A stretch of 10,280 bases of DNA from DAONLM01 sp035406685 (GCA_035406685.1 DAONLM010000107.1:1-10280), one strand, 5' to 3'; shown: positions 1 to 8,194, counted from the stretch's first letter. Notes: a model not told the origin generated them from the sequence alone. Program-made: numbers and translations.

Positions 1-2
1 TA

Positions 3-329
3 GATGGGGATGCAAGAATTCATGTATATCTGTCAAAACAGGACTATCGTTTTTTAAAGAAGATCCATGCTGATCTTAATTTTTTCAGCATGGGTTGTTT
101 ATTGAGGAGAATTATCCTACTTTTTTTGGAAGAGTATGATAAACTTGGGATTACCGGGGTTGAGATGAAATGTAGTATAATAACATTGAGGTTATTTTTG
201 AGACTAACAAAGATAAAGAAATGGAGAAAGAAAAAAGAATTGTCGCACTTTAAAGGCAATACCACCCCATTTTACAAGGCAATCTACAACGATTGCTATC
301 AGGTAGTGGGCTTTGAGACCTATTATTGA
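3..329 (+). CDS. C-terminal part of a small unrecognised protein, possibly ribbon-helix-helix-like (5' end outside window)
   Basis: The frame is open from the left edge to a TGA at 327-329, so the true start lies outside the window. An internal ATG at 90 has no convincing ribosome binding site and would remove the best-looking part. The first ~45 visible residues (RIHVYLSKQDYRFLKKIHAD, then LNFFSMGCLLRRIILLFLEE) read as a short beta strand, a helix, a turn and a second amphipathic helix. That order resembles a ribbon-helix-helix DNA-binding fold, but this is inferred from pattern only. The second half is basic (a KIKKWRKKK run) and ends in VVGFETYY. I do not recognise the family. It is the only likely gene on the + strand and converges on tyrS. 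A chance open frame or a decayed gene is possible, because the second half looks less protein-like than the first. Confidence 0.4.
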   Translation, partial: DGDARIHVYLSKQDYRFLKKIHADLNFFSMGCLLRRIILLFLEEYDKLGITGVEMKCSIITLRLFLRLTKIKKWRKKKELSHFKGNTTPFYKAIYNDCYQVVGFETYY

Positions 330-621
330 CTAAATTTATGACACTTTCTTAAAATCGCTGAAGAATAAAGTTATTCCAGTCTTTTTGCTGGAATTATTTC
401 AAGCATCCATACTGGAAAAAATAAGAAGTAATATTGTTTTAATCATTTTCAGCGATTATGAAGTTTTCTCAAATTTATTAAAAATTCTACCAAAAAAATA
501 AATAATCCTCATTATAATCTTTTCTCAACTAAAATTAACCTCAGGCAAACTCTGCACTTTAAATTTTATAAAAAAAGATTTGAACCACATTTAATTTTTT
601 AAATTTATTTTTAAATACTAA
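330..621. other. gene-free convergent intergenic region
   Basis: This 292-base gap separates the + strand ORF from the 3' end of tyrS. Its left half carries the inverted repeats described separately (353-457). The right half (about 460-621) is A+T-rich with homopolymer runs. I see no open frame, no tRNA-like cloverleaf and no G+C-rich stem with a T-run that would be a convincing tyrS terminator. A short A/T-only palindrome near 589-604 is too weak to call. Confidence 0.5.
353..457. repeat. nested inverted repeats, 105-base palindromic block
   Basis: The outer arms AATCGCTGAA (353-362) and TTCAGCGATT (448-457) are perfect 10-base inverted repeats. Inside them ATTCCAG (373-379) pairs with CTGGAAT (388-394) across an 8-base T-rich loop. 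The same left arm can instead pair with ACTGGAA (411-417), giving two mutually exclusive stems. The arms have more G+C than the surrounding sequence. The block starts 23 bases after the stop codon of the + strand ORF. It could be the 3' structure of that transcript, a small dispersed palindromic repeat, or the end of a mobile element. A single copy in the window cannot decide. Confidence 0.5.
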
Positions 622-1854
622 TTAATTTTTAACAATTACTCTACAAACCTTTTTTTTACCACTTCTCAATATAATTCCATTTTCTGTAACATAACTTTCT
701 TCAATTATTACTTTTTCATCATTAATTTTTTTATCATTTACCTTGCAGCCATTCTGTTGAATAAGCCTTCTAACTTCCCCTTTTGACTCACATAAACCGG
801 CTTTAACAAAAAGATCAAGAACTCCTATGCCATTTTTTATTATATCCTTTGAAATTTCTACTGTAGGCATTGCATCAAAATCTTCTCCCTTACCAAAGGC
901 AGCCTTTGCCCCTTTTCTTGCTTCAATAGCTGCCTCTTCGCCATGAACAAGCTTTGTCACTTCAAAAGCAAGAACTTCTTTTGCCTCTCTTAATTCTTCA
1001 TATTTAAGTTTTTCATATTTTGCAATTTCTTCAAGTGGTAAAAATGTATATAATTTCAAAAATCTTATTACATCATCATCTGTGACATTAATCCAGTATT
1101 GATAAAAATCAAATACTGTGGTTAACTCTTTTGATAAGAATATGGCTCCTTTTTCAGTTTTTCCCATTTTCTTACCATCAGAAGTAAGAATCAATGGGAA
1201 AGTCAGACATTCTACTTCTGTCGATTTTTCAACTCTTCTTATTAATTCAACACCAGAAAGCATATTTGCCCATTGATCATCTCCGCCTATCTGTAAAACA
1301 CAATCATATCTTTTAAAAAGTTGTAAGAAATCATAAGATTGAAGAAGAATGTAATTAAACTCAAGAAAAGAGAGCCCATATTTCATTTTTTCTTTGTATG
1401 TCTCAAAAGAAAGCATTCTATTAACGCTAAAATGTTTACCAATGTCTCTTAAAAATTCAATATAGTTTATATTTCTTAACCATTCGGCATTATTTACAAG
1501 TATCCCCTCTTTATTATCCAATTTTAAAAATTTTTCCAGTTGTTCTTTTATTTTTTCTGTGTTATTATCAATCTCTTCAACAGATAAAATCTTTCTTGCC
1601 TCTGTTTTACCTGTAGGATCCCCGATCATCGCCGTGCCACCGCCAACAAGGGCTATTGCTCTGTGTCCCATTCTTTGAAGGTGTGCCATACCCATTATTG
1701 GGACAAGATGACCTAAATGTAAGCTTATATTTGTTGGATCAAAACCAGCATAAAATGTAATTGATTTTGATTTTAATAGTTTCTCTAAATTATTTTCATC
1801 AGTACATTGTTGAAAAAAGCCTCTTAATTTTAATTCTCTTAATGCATCAGTCAT
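622..1854 (-). CDS. tyrS: tyrosyl-tRNA synthetase
   Basis: Class I aminoacyl-tRNA synthetase that activates tyrosine with ATP and charges tRNA-Tyr in the cytoplasm. The 410-aa product has the usual bacterial TyrS length and is intact. Visible motifs are YAGFDPT (35-41), the HIGH-type HLGH (46-49), the tyrosine-pocket segment QIGGDDQWANM (188-198), and the KMSKS-type loop KMGKT (229-233), a normal variant in this enzyme. The C-terminal ~65 residues (from GVLDLFVKAGL to CRVIVKN) form an S4-like RNA-binding domain. The ATG start has an AAGGA ribosome binding site (1865-1869) 10 bases upstream. A strong promoter lies in the gap to the preceding gene, so it is probably transcribed alone, perhaps with read-through from the glycan operon. 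Only about 35 bases separate the predicted transcript start from the ATG, which leaves no room for a T-box leader. Confidence 0.97.
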   Translation of the reverse strand: MTDALRELKLRGFFQQCTDENNLEKLLKSKSITFYAGFDPTNISLHLGHLVPIMGMAHLQRMGHRAIALVGGGTAMIGDPTGKTEARKILSVEEIDNNTEKIKEQLEKFLKLDNKEGILVNNAEWLRNINYIEFLRDIGKHFSVNRMLSFETYKEKMKYGLSFLEFNYILLQSYDFLQLFKRYDCVLQIGGDDQWANMLSGVELIRRVEKSTEVECLTFPLILTSDGKKMGKTEKGAIFLSKELTTVFDFYQYWINVTDDDVIRFLKLYTFLPLEEIAKYEKLKYEELREAKEVLAFEVTKLVHGEEAAIEARKGAKAAFGKGEDFDAMPTVEISKDIIKNGIGVLDLFVKAGLCESKGEVRRLIQQNGCKVNDKKINDEKVIIEESYVTENGIILRSGKKKVCRVIVKN

Positions 1855-1889
1855 AATCTTATTATCCTTGAAATTTAAAAATATTCTGT

Positions 1890-1918
1890 TTTATAAGGGA
1901 TTTTTTTATAAAAGTCAA
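1890..1918 (-). promoter_or_regulatory. sigma70-type promoter of tyrS
   Basis: On the minus strand TTGACT (1913-1918) and TATAAA (1890-1895) are separated by exactly 17 bases. Each hexamer matches the consensus at 5 of 6 positions. It lies in the 75-base gap between the fusion gene and tyrS, with a transcript start expected near 1884. Confidence 0.65.
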
Positions 1919-1929
1919 GGTTTAGATAT

Positions 1930-4380
1930 TTATCTTTTCTCTGCATAAATTTCAAAAGTGTCTCCTAATCTAAAAATCTTTGCAATAATTTCTATTGTTT
2001 TTCTAATAATTTTATTTTGCAATAACTTCGGGTTTTTCAAAAATCTTTCTGGATGAATTCCGGTTGAGATCACTTTTATTTTCTTAAAATTATATTTTTT
2101 TAAAAGATTTGTTAAAAATTTAGGTGAGAATATCCTGTAATGATCCTTTGGGTGTTTTTTTATATATTCATTAAAATTTTTTATTATTGAAATCCCATGC
2201 GCATTTGGCGTAGATAAAGCAAGACAGCCTCCCTGTTTCAGATGACAATAAAATAGAAAAATCAATTTCTCAAAATCTTTTATATGCTCTATAACATAAA
2301 AACTGGTAATTACATCAAATAATTCTGTACTTTTCTCAAGATAAGTATGATCAGAACATATAGCATTAAGACCTAATTTTTCTTTTATATATTGTACAGC
2401 AAACTCAGAAATATCAATAGATAAAGTCTTGAAGCCATTCTCTTCACAATATTCTGCAAAAAAACCAAGTCCAGCACCAAAATCAAGTAGAGTCCCATTT
2501 GTTTTGTATTTTTTTATATTTTTTAGCCTTCTTTTTCCAAAATTCCTTATTGTCTCTCTATCTTCTTCATAGGTTTTACCATAAAGATTTTTATATTCTT
2601 CAAAGAAGTAATTGTTATTATAAATGTTATTTGAATCAAACAGACTAATGGTAAATATAAGAGAACATTTATTACACTTAAACATATTCCATTCTTGACT
2701 TCTATAAATCAAAACCGGATTAATGTTACAACAATAAGGACATAGAACAAACGAGGGTTTATATTCTTTAATTATACTATCTATATTAAAAATAGAACTA
2801 TTTATTAAATTATTATAATAATTTAAAATTTTACTCTGATCCTTAAAAATGTTATCTTCTTTAAGTTTTTCTATTATTGAGGTTATGGTAGGCTTAAGAG
2901 TTTCGATATTAGAAGAATAATCTTTAAAAAGTATTTTATAATCATAATTAAAAAGATCTATAATCTCATCAATATATAATGAAGAACTTGTTAAGATGGT
3001 AGGTATCTTTTCTTTTAAGCAATCAAAAAAGAAATAAGAAAATGTTGTTACGACAAAATCAGATTTCTTTGCAATATCACTAATATTTTTACTATCCTCT
3101 ATTATTTCTATTCCTTCAAAATTTATTCTCTCTTTATAATTTTTGCTAACAAAAACTTTTACTTTATAACCCAGATCTCTTAAAATTAACGAAATTTCTC
3201 TTGCCTGATTGGAAGAATCGAATTCTCCCATATAAACAAATACTTCTTTATTTTCTTTTTTCTTCACTATATTGGATGACCTTAACTCTTTTTTTGTAAG
3301 ATTTTCAAGATAATAATTAAATTTTGAATAATCTCTTTCTATCTCTTTGGTTGTTATATTTAAAAGATTATTCTCTCCTCCATTTCCGTAATCATTTATA
3401 CTAATTACAGGTCCTAATTTATTGTATAGATTCATGTTTTCAATATCTGTATTTTCTACATCAACAATCACCCTCTCAAAAAGGCCTGTTTCTTTTACAA
3501 AACTTAACATTTTTTCATGTTCTAAGAATCTTGCATCAAATTCTTTAAATATATCTAAGATATCATAATCATTTCCTCTAAAAGAAAAATAAATTTCAAA
3601 AATATCTCGTAATTCTTCACAAAAAAGAATTGTCCTTTTTAAAATTTCTTTATTTTTATCATTGAAAATAATTAATAGTCTTTTATATTTCTCAAATTTT
3701 AATTTATCCCATATTTCTACAACTGATTTTATATTAAAAGAAGATGCTCTATTTCTTAATTCTCTAAATAAAAAATTAGCCTTTTCATAATCCTCTCTTG
3801 TATCAACTGTTATTCTTATATCCTCCCTTGCTATAAGTTCATCATGAAATTTTGCTGTTACTACTTTAAATTTATCTCTATTCTCATAAATATAAGGGGT
3901 AACATGCTCAAGATGATATGGGACAATTGTATTTTGTAAAGCAGTAATCAATGCCTTTGTTGAGACAACTTCGACTCCACTTCCATACGGAATACTTGAA
4001 AGATATGCCAAATCAGCCTTTGTCTTATGGAGTAACTCAATTGTCTCCAGAGCAATTTCAGAAGAGAGTAAAGGATTATCTCCAGTTGCTCTTATTATTG
4101 TGTCTACTTTATAAAAAATAGCGGCATCAACAAACCTTTTTAAAACATTTTGAGTTGATCCTACAAAAATTTCCCAACCAGAATCAATAACAAATGGCTT
4201 TAATAAAGGGGCACTCTCCTCTGATGTAAGAATTACCTTATAATCTGCTGGGACAACAAGTAATCTCTCCATTACCTGTGAAATAAGTGGCTTATTATGA
4301 AGTTCTATCAATGCCTTACCCGGCATTCTACTTGAATTGAGTCTTACCTGAAGAAATAGGCCTGTTTTTTTTAATTCCAT
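1930..4380 (-). CDS. multidomain fusion: SpsF-like cytidylyltransferase / SpsG-PseG-like region / zinc-ribbon SAM methyltransferase
   Basis: This 816-aa protein has three parts. Residues 1-230 are a CMP-sugar-synthetase-like (SpsF/KdsB fold) cytidylyltransferase: the nucleotide loop QVRLNSSRMPGK (11-22), the metal-site segment ATGDNPLL (98-105), YGSGVEVV (132-139) and ITVDTREDYE (190-199) are intact. Residues ~231-540 resemble the SpsG/PseG sugar-nucleotide hydrolase or glycosyltransferase fold (VISINDYG at 325-332, VFVYMGEFDSSN at 380-391), but the usual catalytic GxGH segment is not apparent. Residues ~541-816 start with a zinc-ribbon (C547, C550, C569, C572) and continue as a class I methyltransferase: LLDFGAGLGFF (631-641), SIDIS (654-658), FDVITSFYVIEHI (688-700), GGCLALSTPN (717-726). 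No membrane segment or signal peptide is visible, so it is probably cytoplasmic. It starts 8 bases after the upstream gene; its SD-like AGGA overlaps that gene's stop, suggesting coupled translation. The likely role is activating and methylating a surface or flagellar sugar; the substrate is unknown. Confidence 0.85.
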   Translation of the reverse strand: MELKKTGLFLQVRLNSSRMPGKALIELHNKPLISQVMERLLVVPADYKVILTSEESAPLLKPFVIDSGWEIFVGSTQNVLKRFVDAAIFYKVDTIIRATGDNPLLSSEIALETIELLHKTKADLAYLSSIPYGSGVEVVSTKALITALQNTIVPYHLEHVTPYIYENRDKFKVVTAKFHDELIAREDIRITVDTREDYEKANFLFRELRNRASSFNIKSVVEIWDKLKFEKYKRLLIIFNDKNKEILKRTILFCEELRDIFEIYFSFRGNDYDILDIFKEFDARFLEHEKMLSFVKETGLFERVIVDVENTDIENMNLYNKLGPVISINDYGNGGENNLLNITTKEIERDYSKFNYYLENLTKKELRSSNIVKKKENKEVFVYMGEFDSSNQAREISLILRDLGYKVKVFVSKNYKERINFEGIEIIEDSKNISDIAKKSDFVVTTFSYFFFDCLKEKIPTILTSSSLYIDEIIDLFNYDYKILFKDYSSNIETLKPTITSIIEKLKEDNIFKDQSKILNYYNNLINSSIFNIDSIIKEYKPSFVLCPYCCNINPVLIYRSQEWNMFKCNKCSLIFTISLFDSNNIYNNNYFFEEYKNLYGKTYEEDRETIRNFGKRRLKNIKKYKTNGTLLDFGAGLGFFAEYCEENGFKTLSIDISEFAVQYIKEKLGLNAICSDHTYLEKSTELFDVITSFYVIEHIKDFEKLIFLFYCHLKQGGCLALSTPNAHGISIIKNFNEYIKKHPKDHYRIFSPKFLTNLLKKYNFKKIKVISTGIHPERFLKNPKLLQNKIIRKTIEIIAKIFRLGDTFEIYAEKR

Positions 4381-4388
4381 AAGGAGTC

Positions 4389-5837
4389 CTAAAAATTAAA
4401 TATATAATAATCGTCACATTTTTTACAGCATTCTCTATAATTTTTGTTTGCATTTTCTATATATTCTAACTCTAATTTTTTTATAGCCTCGGTTATGGTA
4501 CTATCTTCAAGATCAAGAAGTTTTTGAATTATACAATAATAGCATAACATTAAATTTTTATTTGAATTTATAAAAATTTCTCTTCTTAAATGAAAACATG
4601 GGATTCTCTCAAGAGGAGTTAAATCAACTACCTTTCTATCCTGTATAGTATTACAAAAAGTAGAATATTTTCTTATAATTAAATCGTCAGCCTCTTTATT
4701 TTTTATAAACATTTCAATTTCAGTCTCATTTTCAAGCATTCTTGTTACCTGTTTATATACTTTTAAAGAGCTATTTTTTAAAAGAGAATAAGATTTTTTA
4801 ACTCTATTAAAATCTCCACCATAATTTATTTTGTTATAAGTTGCCTCTGTATATGCATCCAATTTTACAACTATTATAACATTGCTGTTTGCTTCTATAA
4901 TATCATTAATAAATTTTTCATCTATTGTGTATCCAAATGTCTCGACAATTGTCGTAATATTGAGTTTGTAGGTAAATTTTAAAATTTCAAAGATCTCTTT
5001 ATAATTAAAAGGTTCACTAAAACCACCAAGAACTAAATTTATCTTTGGATTAATATTTTTAATCTCTTCTAAAATCTTTTTAACAAAATCTATATTAAGT
5101 TCATTATCTGAATAGATATTCTCTGGATAATATATTGGTTTAACCGGCAATTTATTGTTTAACTCTAATTCAATCATATAAGGAATAGTATAAATTTTAT
5201 CAAGATTGTTAATTAAATATTGAGTTATCTCTTCTACCTTTTTATTTTTTAAACTATTAAAAATTTTTTCTGTTAATAATCTCTCACCTCTATCATTTTC
5301 TCCAAATTTTATTCTGTATATTCTTAAATCTATATCACTGAGAAAAGTTTCTATATCAAAAGAATTTATATCTTTTGATAAAATGTCAAAAAGATAATTA
5401 GGTGTTAAAACATCAACAGAATCTGCTAATGATAAAAATTCTTTTAATGCATCCTTTTTAATAATTGTAGGAACAAGCCCTTCTGGATAACCAATACAAT
5501 AAGTATAGTCAGCAAAATATTTAGTATGCCTCTCAATCATTTTATTGATAAATTCATAATCATAAAAAGGAGAACCAGCATCAAAAAATAGTATATCATC
5601 GCTATTTTTCGCCTCTCTAATGATTGTTTCAATAATATTGGCTGGTGTTAGGTCTGATATAACAACATTTTTTATCCCTTCTGGAACATCTGTAATAGAG
5701 CCATTCTGTAATAAGACAAATCTATCAAATTTATTCTTTTTCGCCTCTTCAAATATAATATCAATAGATCTTTTAGAGTCATATCTATTCTGTAAGTCAT
5801 TTTCTATAAATAGGCCATCAATAAAAATAGAGAACAT
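4389..5837 (-). CDS. spiro-SPASM-like protein with degenerate radical-SAM core
   Basis: Residues 1-180 resemble a diverged nucleotidyltransferase: DDILFFDAGSPFYDYEFI (80-97) and YPEGLVPTIIKKDALKEF (117-134) echo SpsF-type proteins, but the N-terminal nucleotide loop is missing. Residues ~218-400 follow a radical-SAM layout: IPYMIELELNN (218-228), a proline-ending segment (229-238) where CxxxCxxCP would sit, and GGFSEP (271-276) in place of the GGGEP motif. All three cluster cysteines are absent, and there is no cysteine between C114 and C395. The C-terminus keeps a SPASM-like set, C414, C432, C435, C470, C471 and C474, with the PCFHLRREIFIN signature. Family knowledge: SPASM domains bind auxiliary Fe-S clusters. 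Inference: the protein cannot cleave SAM in the usual way and may act as a scaffold or in binding. It is the first gene of the operon, with GAGGAGA (5841-5847) just upstream of ATG and its own promoter. The 'spiro-SPASM' family name is recalled, not searched. Confidence 0.75.
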   Translation of the reverse strand: MFSIFIDGLFIENDLQNRYDSKRSIDIIFEEAKKNKFDRFVLLQNGSITDVPEGIKNVVISDLTPANIIETIIREAKNSDDILFFDAGSPFYDYEFINKMIERHTKYFADYTYCIGYPEGLVPTIIKKDALKEFLSLADSVDVLTPNYLFDILSKDINSFDIETFLSDIDLRIYRIKFGENDRGERLLTEKIFNSLKNKKVEEITQYLINNLDKIYTIPYMIELELNNKLPVKPIYYPENIYSDNELNIDFVKKILEEIKNINPKINLVLGGFSEPFNYKEIFEILKFTYKLNITTIVETFGYTIDEKFINDIIEANSNVIIVVKLDAYTEATYNKINYGGDFNRVKKSYSLLKNSSLKVYKQVTRMLENETEIEMFIKNKEADDLIIRKYSTFCNTIQDRKVVDLTPLERIPCFHLRREIFINSNKNLMLCYYCIIQKLLDLEDSTITEAIKKLELEYIENANKNYRECCKKCDDYYIFNF

Positions 5838-5868
5838 ATATCTCCTCTTAAGATTTTACTCATTTAAA

Positions 5869-5897
5869 CATATACTTAATTTTTTTCGGTTTGTCAA
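5869..5897 (-). promoter_or_regulatory. sigma70-type promoter of the spiro-SPASM/fusion operon
   Basis: On the minus strand a perfect TTGACA (5892-5897) lies 17 bases from TATATG (5869-5874, 4 of 6 consensus). It sits in the gap behind the kinase gene and about 32 bases upstream of the ATG. It should drive both the 482-aa and 816-aa genes. Confidence 0.55.
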
Positions 5898-5954
5898 AAA
5901 AATTTATTTAATATGCAAGAATTTATAGTAAGAATTGTCTTTTGATCGATATTA

Positions 5955-8138
5955 TTAAATAGAAAATCTTATGTTATATTCTATGCCATTTGAACTATTT
6001 ATAGATAAAACCCCATTTATCTGGCTAATTAATAAAGAGATCAATTTCGAGCCAAAACCAGGGCTATTTTCGATATTAAATTCTGCTGGCATGCCGATAC
6101 CATCATCTTTAAAAATCATGACAATATTTCCATTAGATTTTGATAATATAAAAGTGATTGTTCCTTTCTTTCTACCACAAAAGGCATGTTTAATAGAATT
6201 TGTTATCAATTCATTTAATATAATACCAATAATAGATAAAATTTTTTCATTTAACATAAAATCTTGAATCTCTTTTTTCACTGTTAATTCTATCTTTTTA
6301 GGAAAAATCTCTACTATACCATCTATAAGAGAAGATAAATAATCTTTTGTCGATATTTCTGTCTTTTTTTTAGATAAATATAGGGTATCATATAATATCA
6401 TCATGCTTTTTATTCTTGAAGATGCATCATTTAAAATATTTTCTATCTCTTTATTCTCTTTATATTGTTCTATTTGAAGTCTTAATAGACTCAATATTAT
6501 ATTCATGTTATTCTTAATACGATGATGCACCTCTTTTAAAATAGTCTCTTTTTCAGTTATTAATAAAGAAAGTTTATCCATATTTTTTTTTTCTTCTGTT
6601 ATATCTATTTCTATACCATTCCATAAAACTTCTGTTTCAGAAATTTTAAATGGTGTAGAGATTATTCTTGACCATCTTATAGAATTATCAGGATTATAGA
6701 GTCTTATCTCTATTTTTAAAGGGGTATTGTTTAAAAGACATTTTTCTTCCTCGGCTCTTAATTTCTCTCTATCCTCTTCAATAACCCTATTGTATATTAA
6801 AGAAGAATCTTTTTTTGCCTCCTCTTCTGTAACATTATATAAATTCTTTACAGACTCTGTTAAAAATATAAATTCTCTCCTCTCTTTATCATTAATATCT
6901 GTTAATATTTGATAAAGCATAATATTAGGATTACTATTTAAAATAGAACTAATAAAAGCATCTTTTGTTTTTAATTGTTTAGTAAGATTATATCTTTCTG
7001 TTATATTGGAAAATACAATTATAAATCCCATTATATTTTCTTCACTGTCTTTAATAACGCCAATACTGTCTGCTATAATATATCTATTACCATTTTTATC
7101 CACTAATAGAGTATTATCTAAAAGATCGTACCTCTCTTTTGAACTCGTCATTAAACCAAAAGGGATTTTTATAGGAGTCATAGTTTCTGAATCATAAAGT
7201 TTTAATATTTCTAAAAGATTTTTACCCTTTGCTTCATTAAAATTCCAACCGGTTATCTCTTCTGCTGTTTTATTCATTAATGTTATATTACAATCAATAT
7301 CTGTGGCAATAACAGCATCGCCTATTGATTGTAAGGTGATTGAAAGCATTTCCCCTTTTTCTTCTATTGCTTTTGTTATTTTTTTTGCCTCTGTTATATC
7401 TCTTATATGTTCTACAAAATTGATAATTTCTCCATTATCTTCTATTATTGGATACAACATAACATCAAAGTATCTATTCAAATCTTTTTTATAAATCTGT
7501 TGCTTGAATATTCCTTTCGTGTTTATAAATTCTTCAAAAAAAGACTCTTTTTGTTCCTTTTTTTCTTTTTCGAACAGTTCAAAATAGTGATTCCCTTTTG
7601 ATATATTTTTATCCAAGCCTAAGAATTCATAGAGAGATTTATTGGATTTTATTATCTGGAATTCTGGATCTAAAATACCTATAAAATCCGGGATAGCATT
7701 AAATATACTATTCAATATTTTTTCTTTCTCATTAGAAATTTTTAAAGCATTTTCTATCTTTTTATTGGATTCAAATAATTTAAAAGCCATTTTGATTATT
7801 GTAAAAATAGCAGTTTCAAAAGAATTTTTCACTATATAACCGTAAGAATTAATACTTTCTGTTTTTTCTATTATATCTCTTTCTGTATGTGAAGAGATAA
7901 AAACAATCGGGATATTATTATCTTTTAATATTATTTCTGCTGTCTCAACCCCATTTATCCCTTTGCCAAGATCTATATCCATTAAAATAATATCAAAATT
8001 ATCTAATTTAATTTGTTGTAGGGCTCTTTCTCCAGAAAGGCAATGTGTTACATTATATCCTTCTTTTTCAAGTAAAGATTTTTCATACATTCCAATGATT
8101 GCATCATCCTCAACAAGAAGGATATTCTTTTTATTCAT
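5955..8138 (-). CDS. soluble hybrid sensor: receiver / three PAS / HisKA_2 histidine kinase
   Basis: This 727-aa signalling protein begins with a complete receiver domain (1-120): acidic pocket E10/D11/D12, phosphoacceptor D54 in IILMDIDL, S83 in VFISSH, and K104. Three PAS-like domains follow: ~140-250 (AIPDFIGILDPEFQIIKSN, ending HIRDITEAK), ~262-385 (IGDAVIATD, ending FSNITERYN), and ~393-517 (ending GIEIDITEEKK). The kinase core is of the HisKA_2 type, with EVHHRIKNNMNIILSLLRLQ at 536-555 (H538 or H539 phosphorylated). The ATPase domain has the N box LNELITNSIKHAF (641-653), DDGIGMP (678-684) and a GFGSKL segment (694-699). No transmembrane segment or signal peptide is present, so it senses a cytoplasmic cue or receives phosphate from another kinase. 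AAGGAA (8144-8149) lies 5 bases before the ATG. No separate output regulator is adjacent. The PAS ligand cannot be read from the sequence. Confidence 0.92.
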   Translation of the reverse strand: MNKKNILLVEDDAIIGMYEKSLLEKEGYNVTHCLSGERALQQIKLDNFDIILMDIDLGKGINGVETAEIILKDNNIPIVFISSHTERDIIEKTESINSYGYIVKNSFETAIFTIIKMAFKLFESNKKIENALKISNEKEKILNSIFNAIPDFIGILDPEFQIIKSNKSLYEFLGLDKNISKGNHYFELFEKEKKEQKESFFEEFINTKGIFKQQIYKKDLNRYFDVMLYPIIEDNGEIINFVEHIRDITEAKKITKAIEEKGEMLSITLQSIGDAVIATDIDCNITLMNKTAEEITGWNFNEAKGKNLLEILKLYDSETMTPIKIPFGLMTSSKERYDLLDNTLLVDKNGNRYIIADSIGVIKDSEENIMGFIIVFSNITERYNLTKQLKTKDAFISSILNSNPNIMLYQILTDINDKERREFIFLTESVKNLYNVTEEEAKKDSSLIYNRVIEEDREKLRAEEEKCLLNNTPLKIEIRLYNPDNSIRWSRIISTPFKISETEVLWNGIEIDITEEKKNMDKLSLLITEKETILKEVHHRIKNNMNIILSLLRLQIEQYKENKEIENILNDASSRIKSMMILYDTLYLSKKKTEISTKDYLSSLIDGIVEIFPKKIELTVKKEIQDFMLNEKILSIIGIILNELITNSIKHAFCGRKKGTITFILSKSNGNIVMIFKDDGIGMPAEFNIENSPGFGSKLISLLISQINGVLSINSSNGIEYNIRFSI

Positions 8139-8165
8139 TTTATTTCCTTAAAAGTTAATATATTA

Positions 8166-8194
8166 ATTATAATACCAATATTAATAAAAAGCAA
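8166..8194 (-). promoter_or_regulatory. sigma70-type promoter of the hybrid kinase gene
   Basis: On the minus strand TTGCTT (8189-8194) is followed after exactly 17 bases by a perfect TATAAT (8166-8171), about 27 bases upstream of the ATG. The kinase gene therefore appears to be transcribed separately from the upstream sugar operon. Confidence 0.65.

Noticed and set aside
589..604. A/T-only palindrome downstream of tyrS as a terminator
   Set aside because: It has no G:C pairs, short arms and no clear T-run on the minus strand.
1855..1889. T-box or other tRNA-sensing leader in front of tyrS
   Set aside because: The predicted untranslated leader is only about 30-35 bases, far too short, and contains no T-box sequence.
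5898..5940. Two AAGAATT units about 10 bases apart between the kinase and SPASM-like genes, a possible operator
   Set aside because: Short A/T-rich direct repeats are expected by chance here; the units are unequal and do not form a symmetric site.
5971..8151. Several short + strand open frames opposite the kinase gene
   Set aside because: All are antisense shadows of a long, motif-complete minus-strand gene and have no recognisable domains or start signals.
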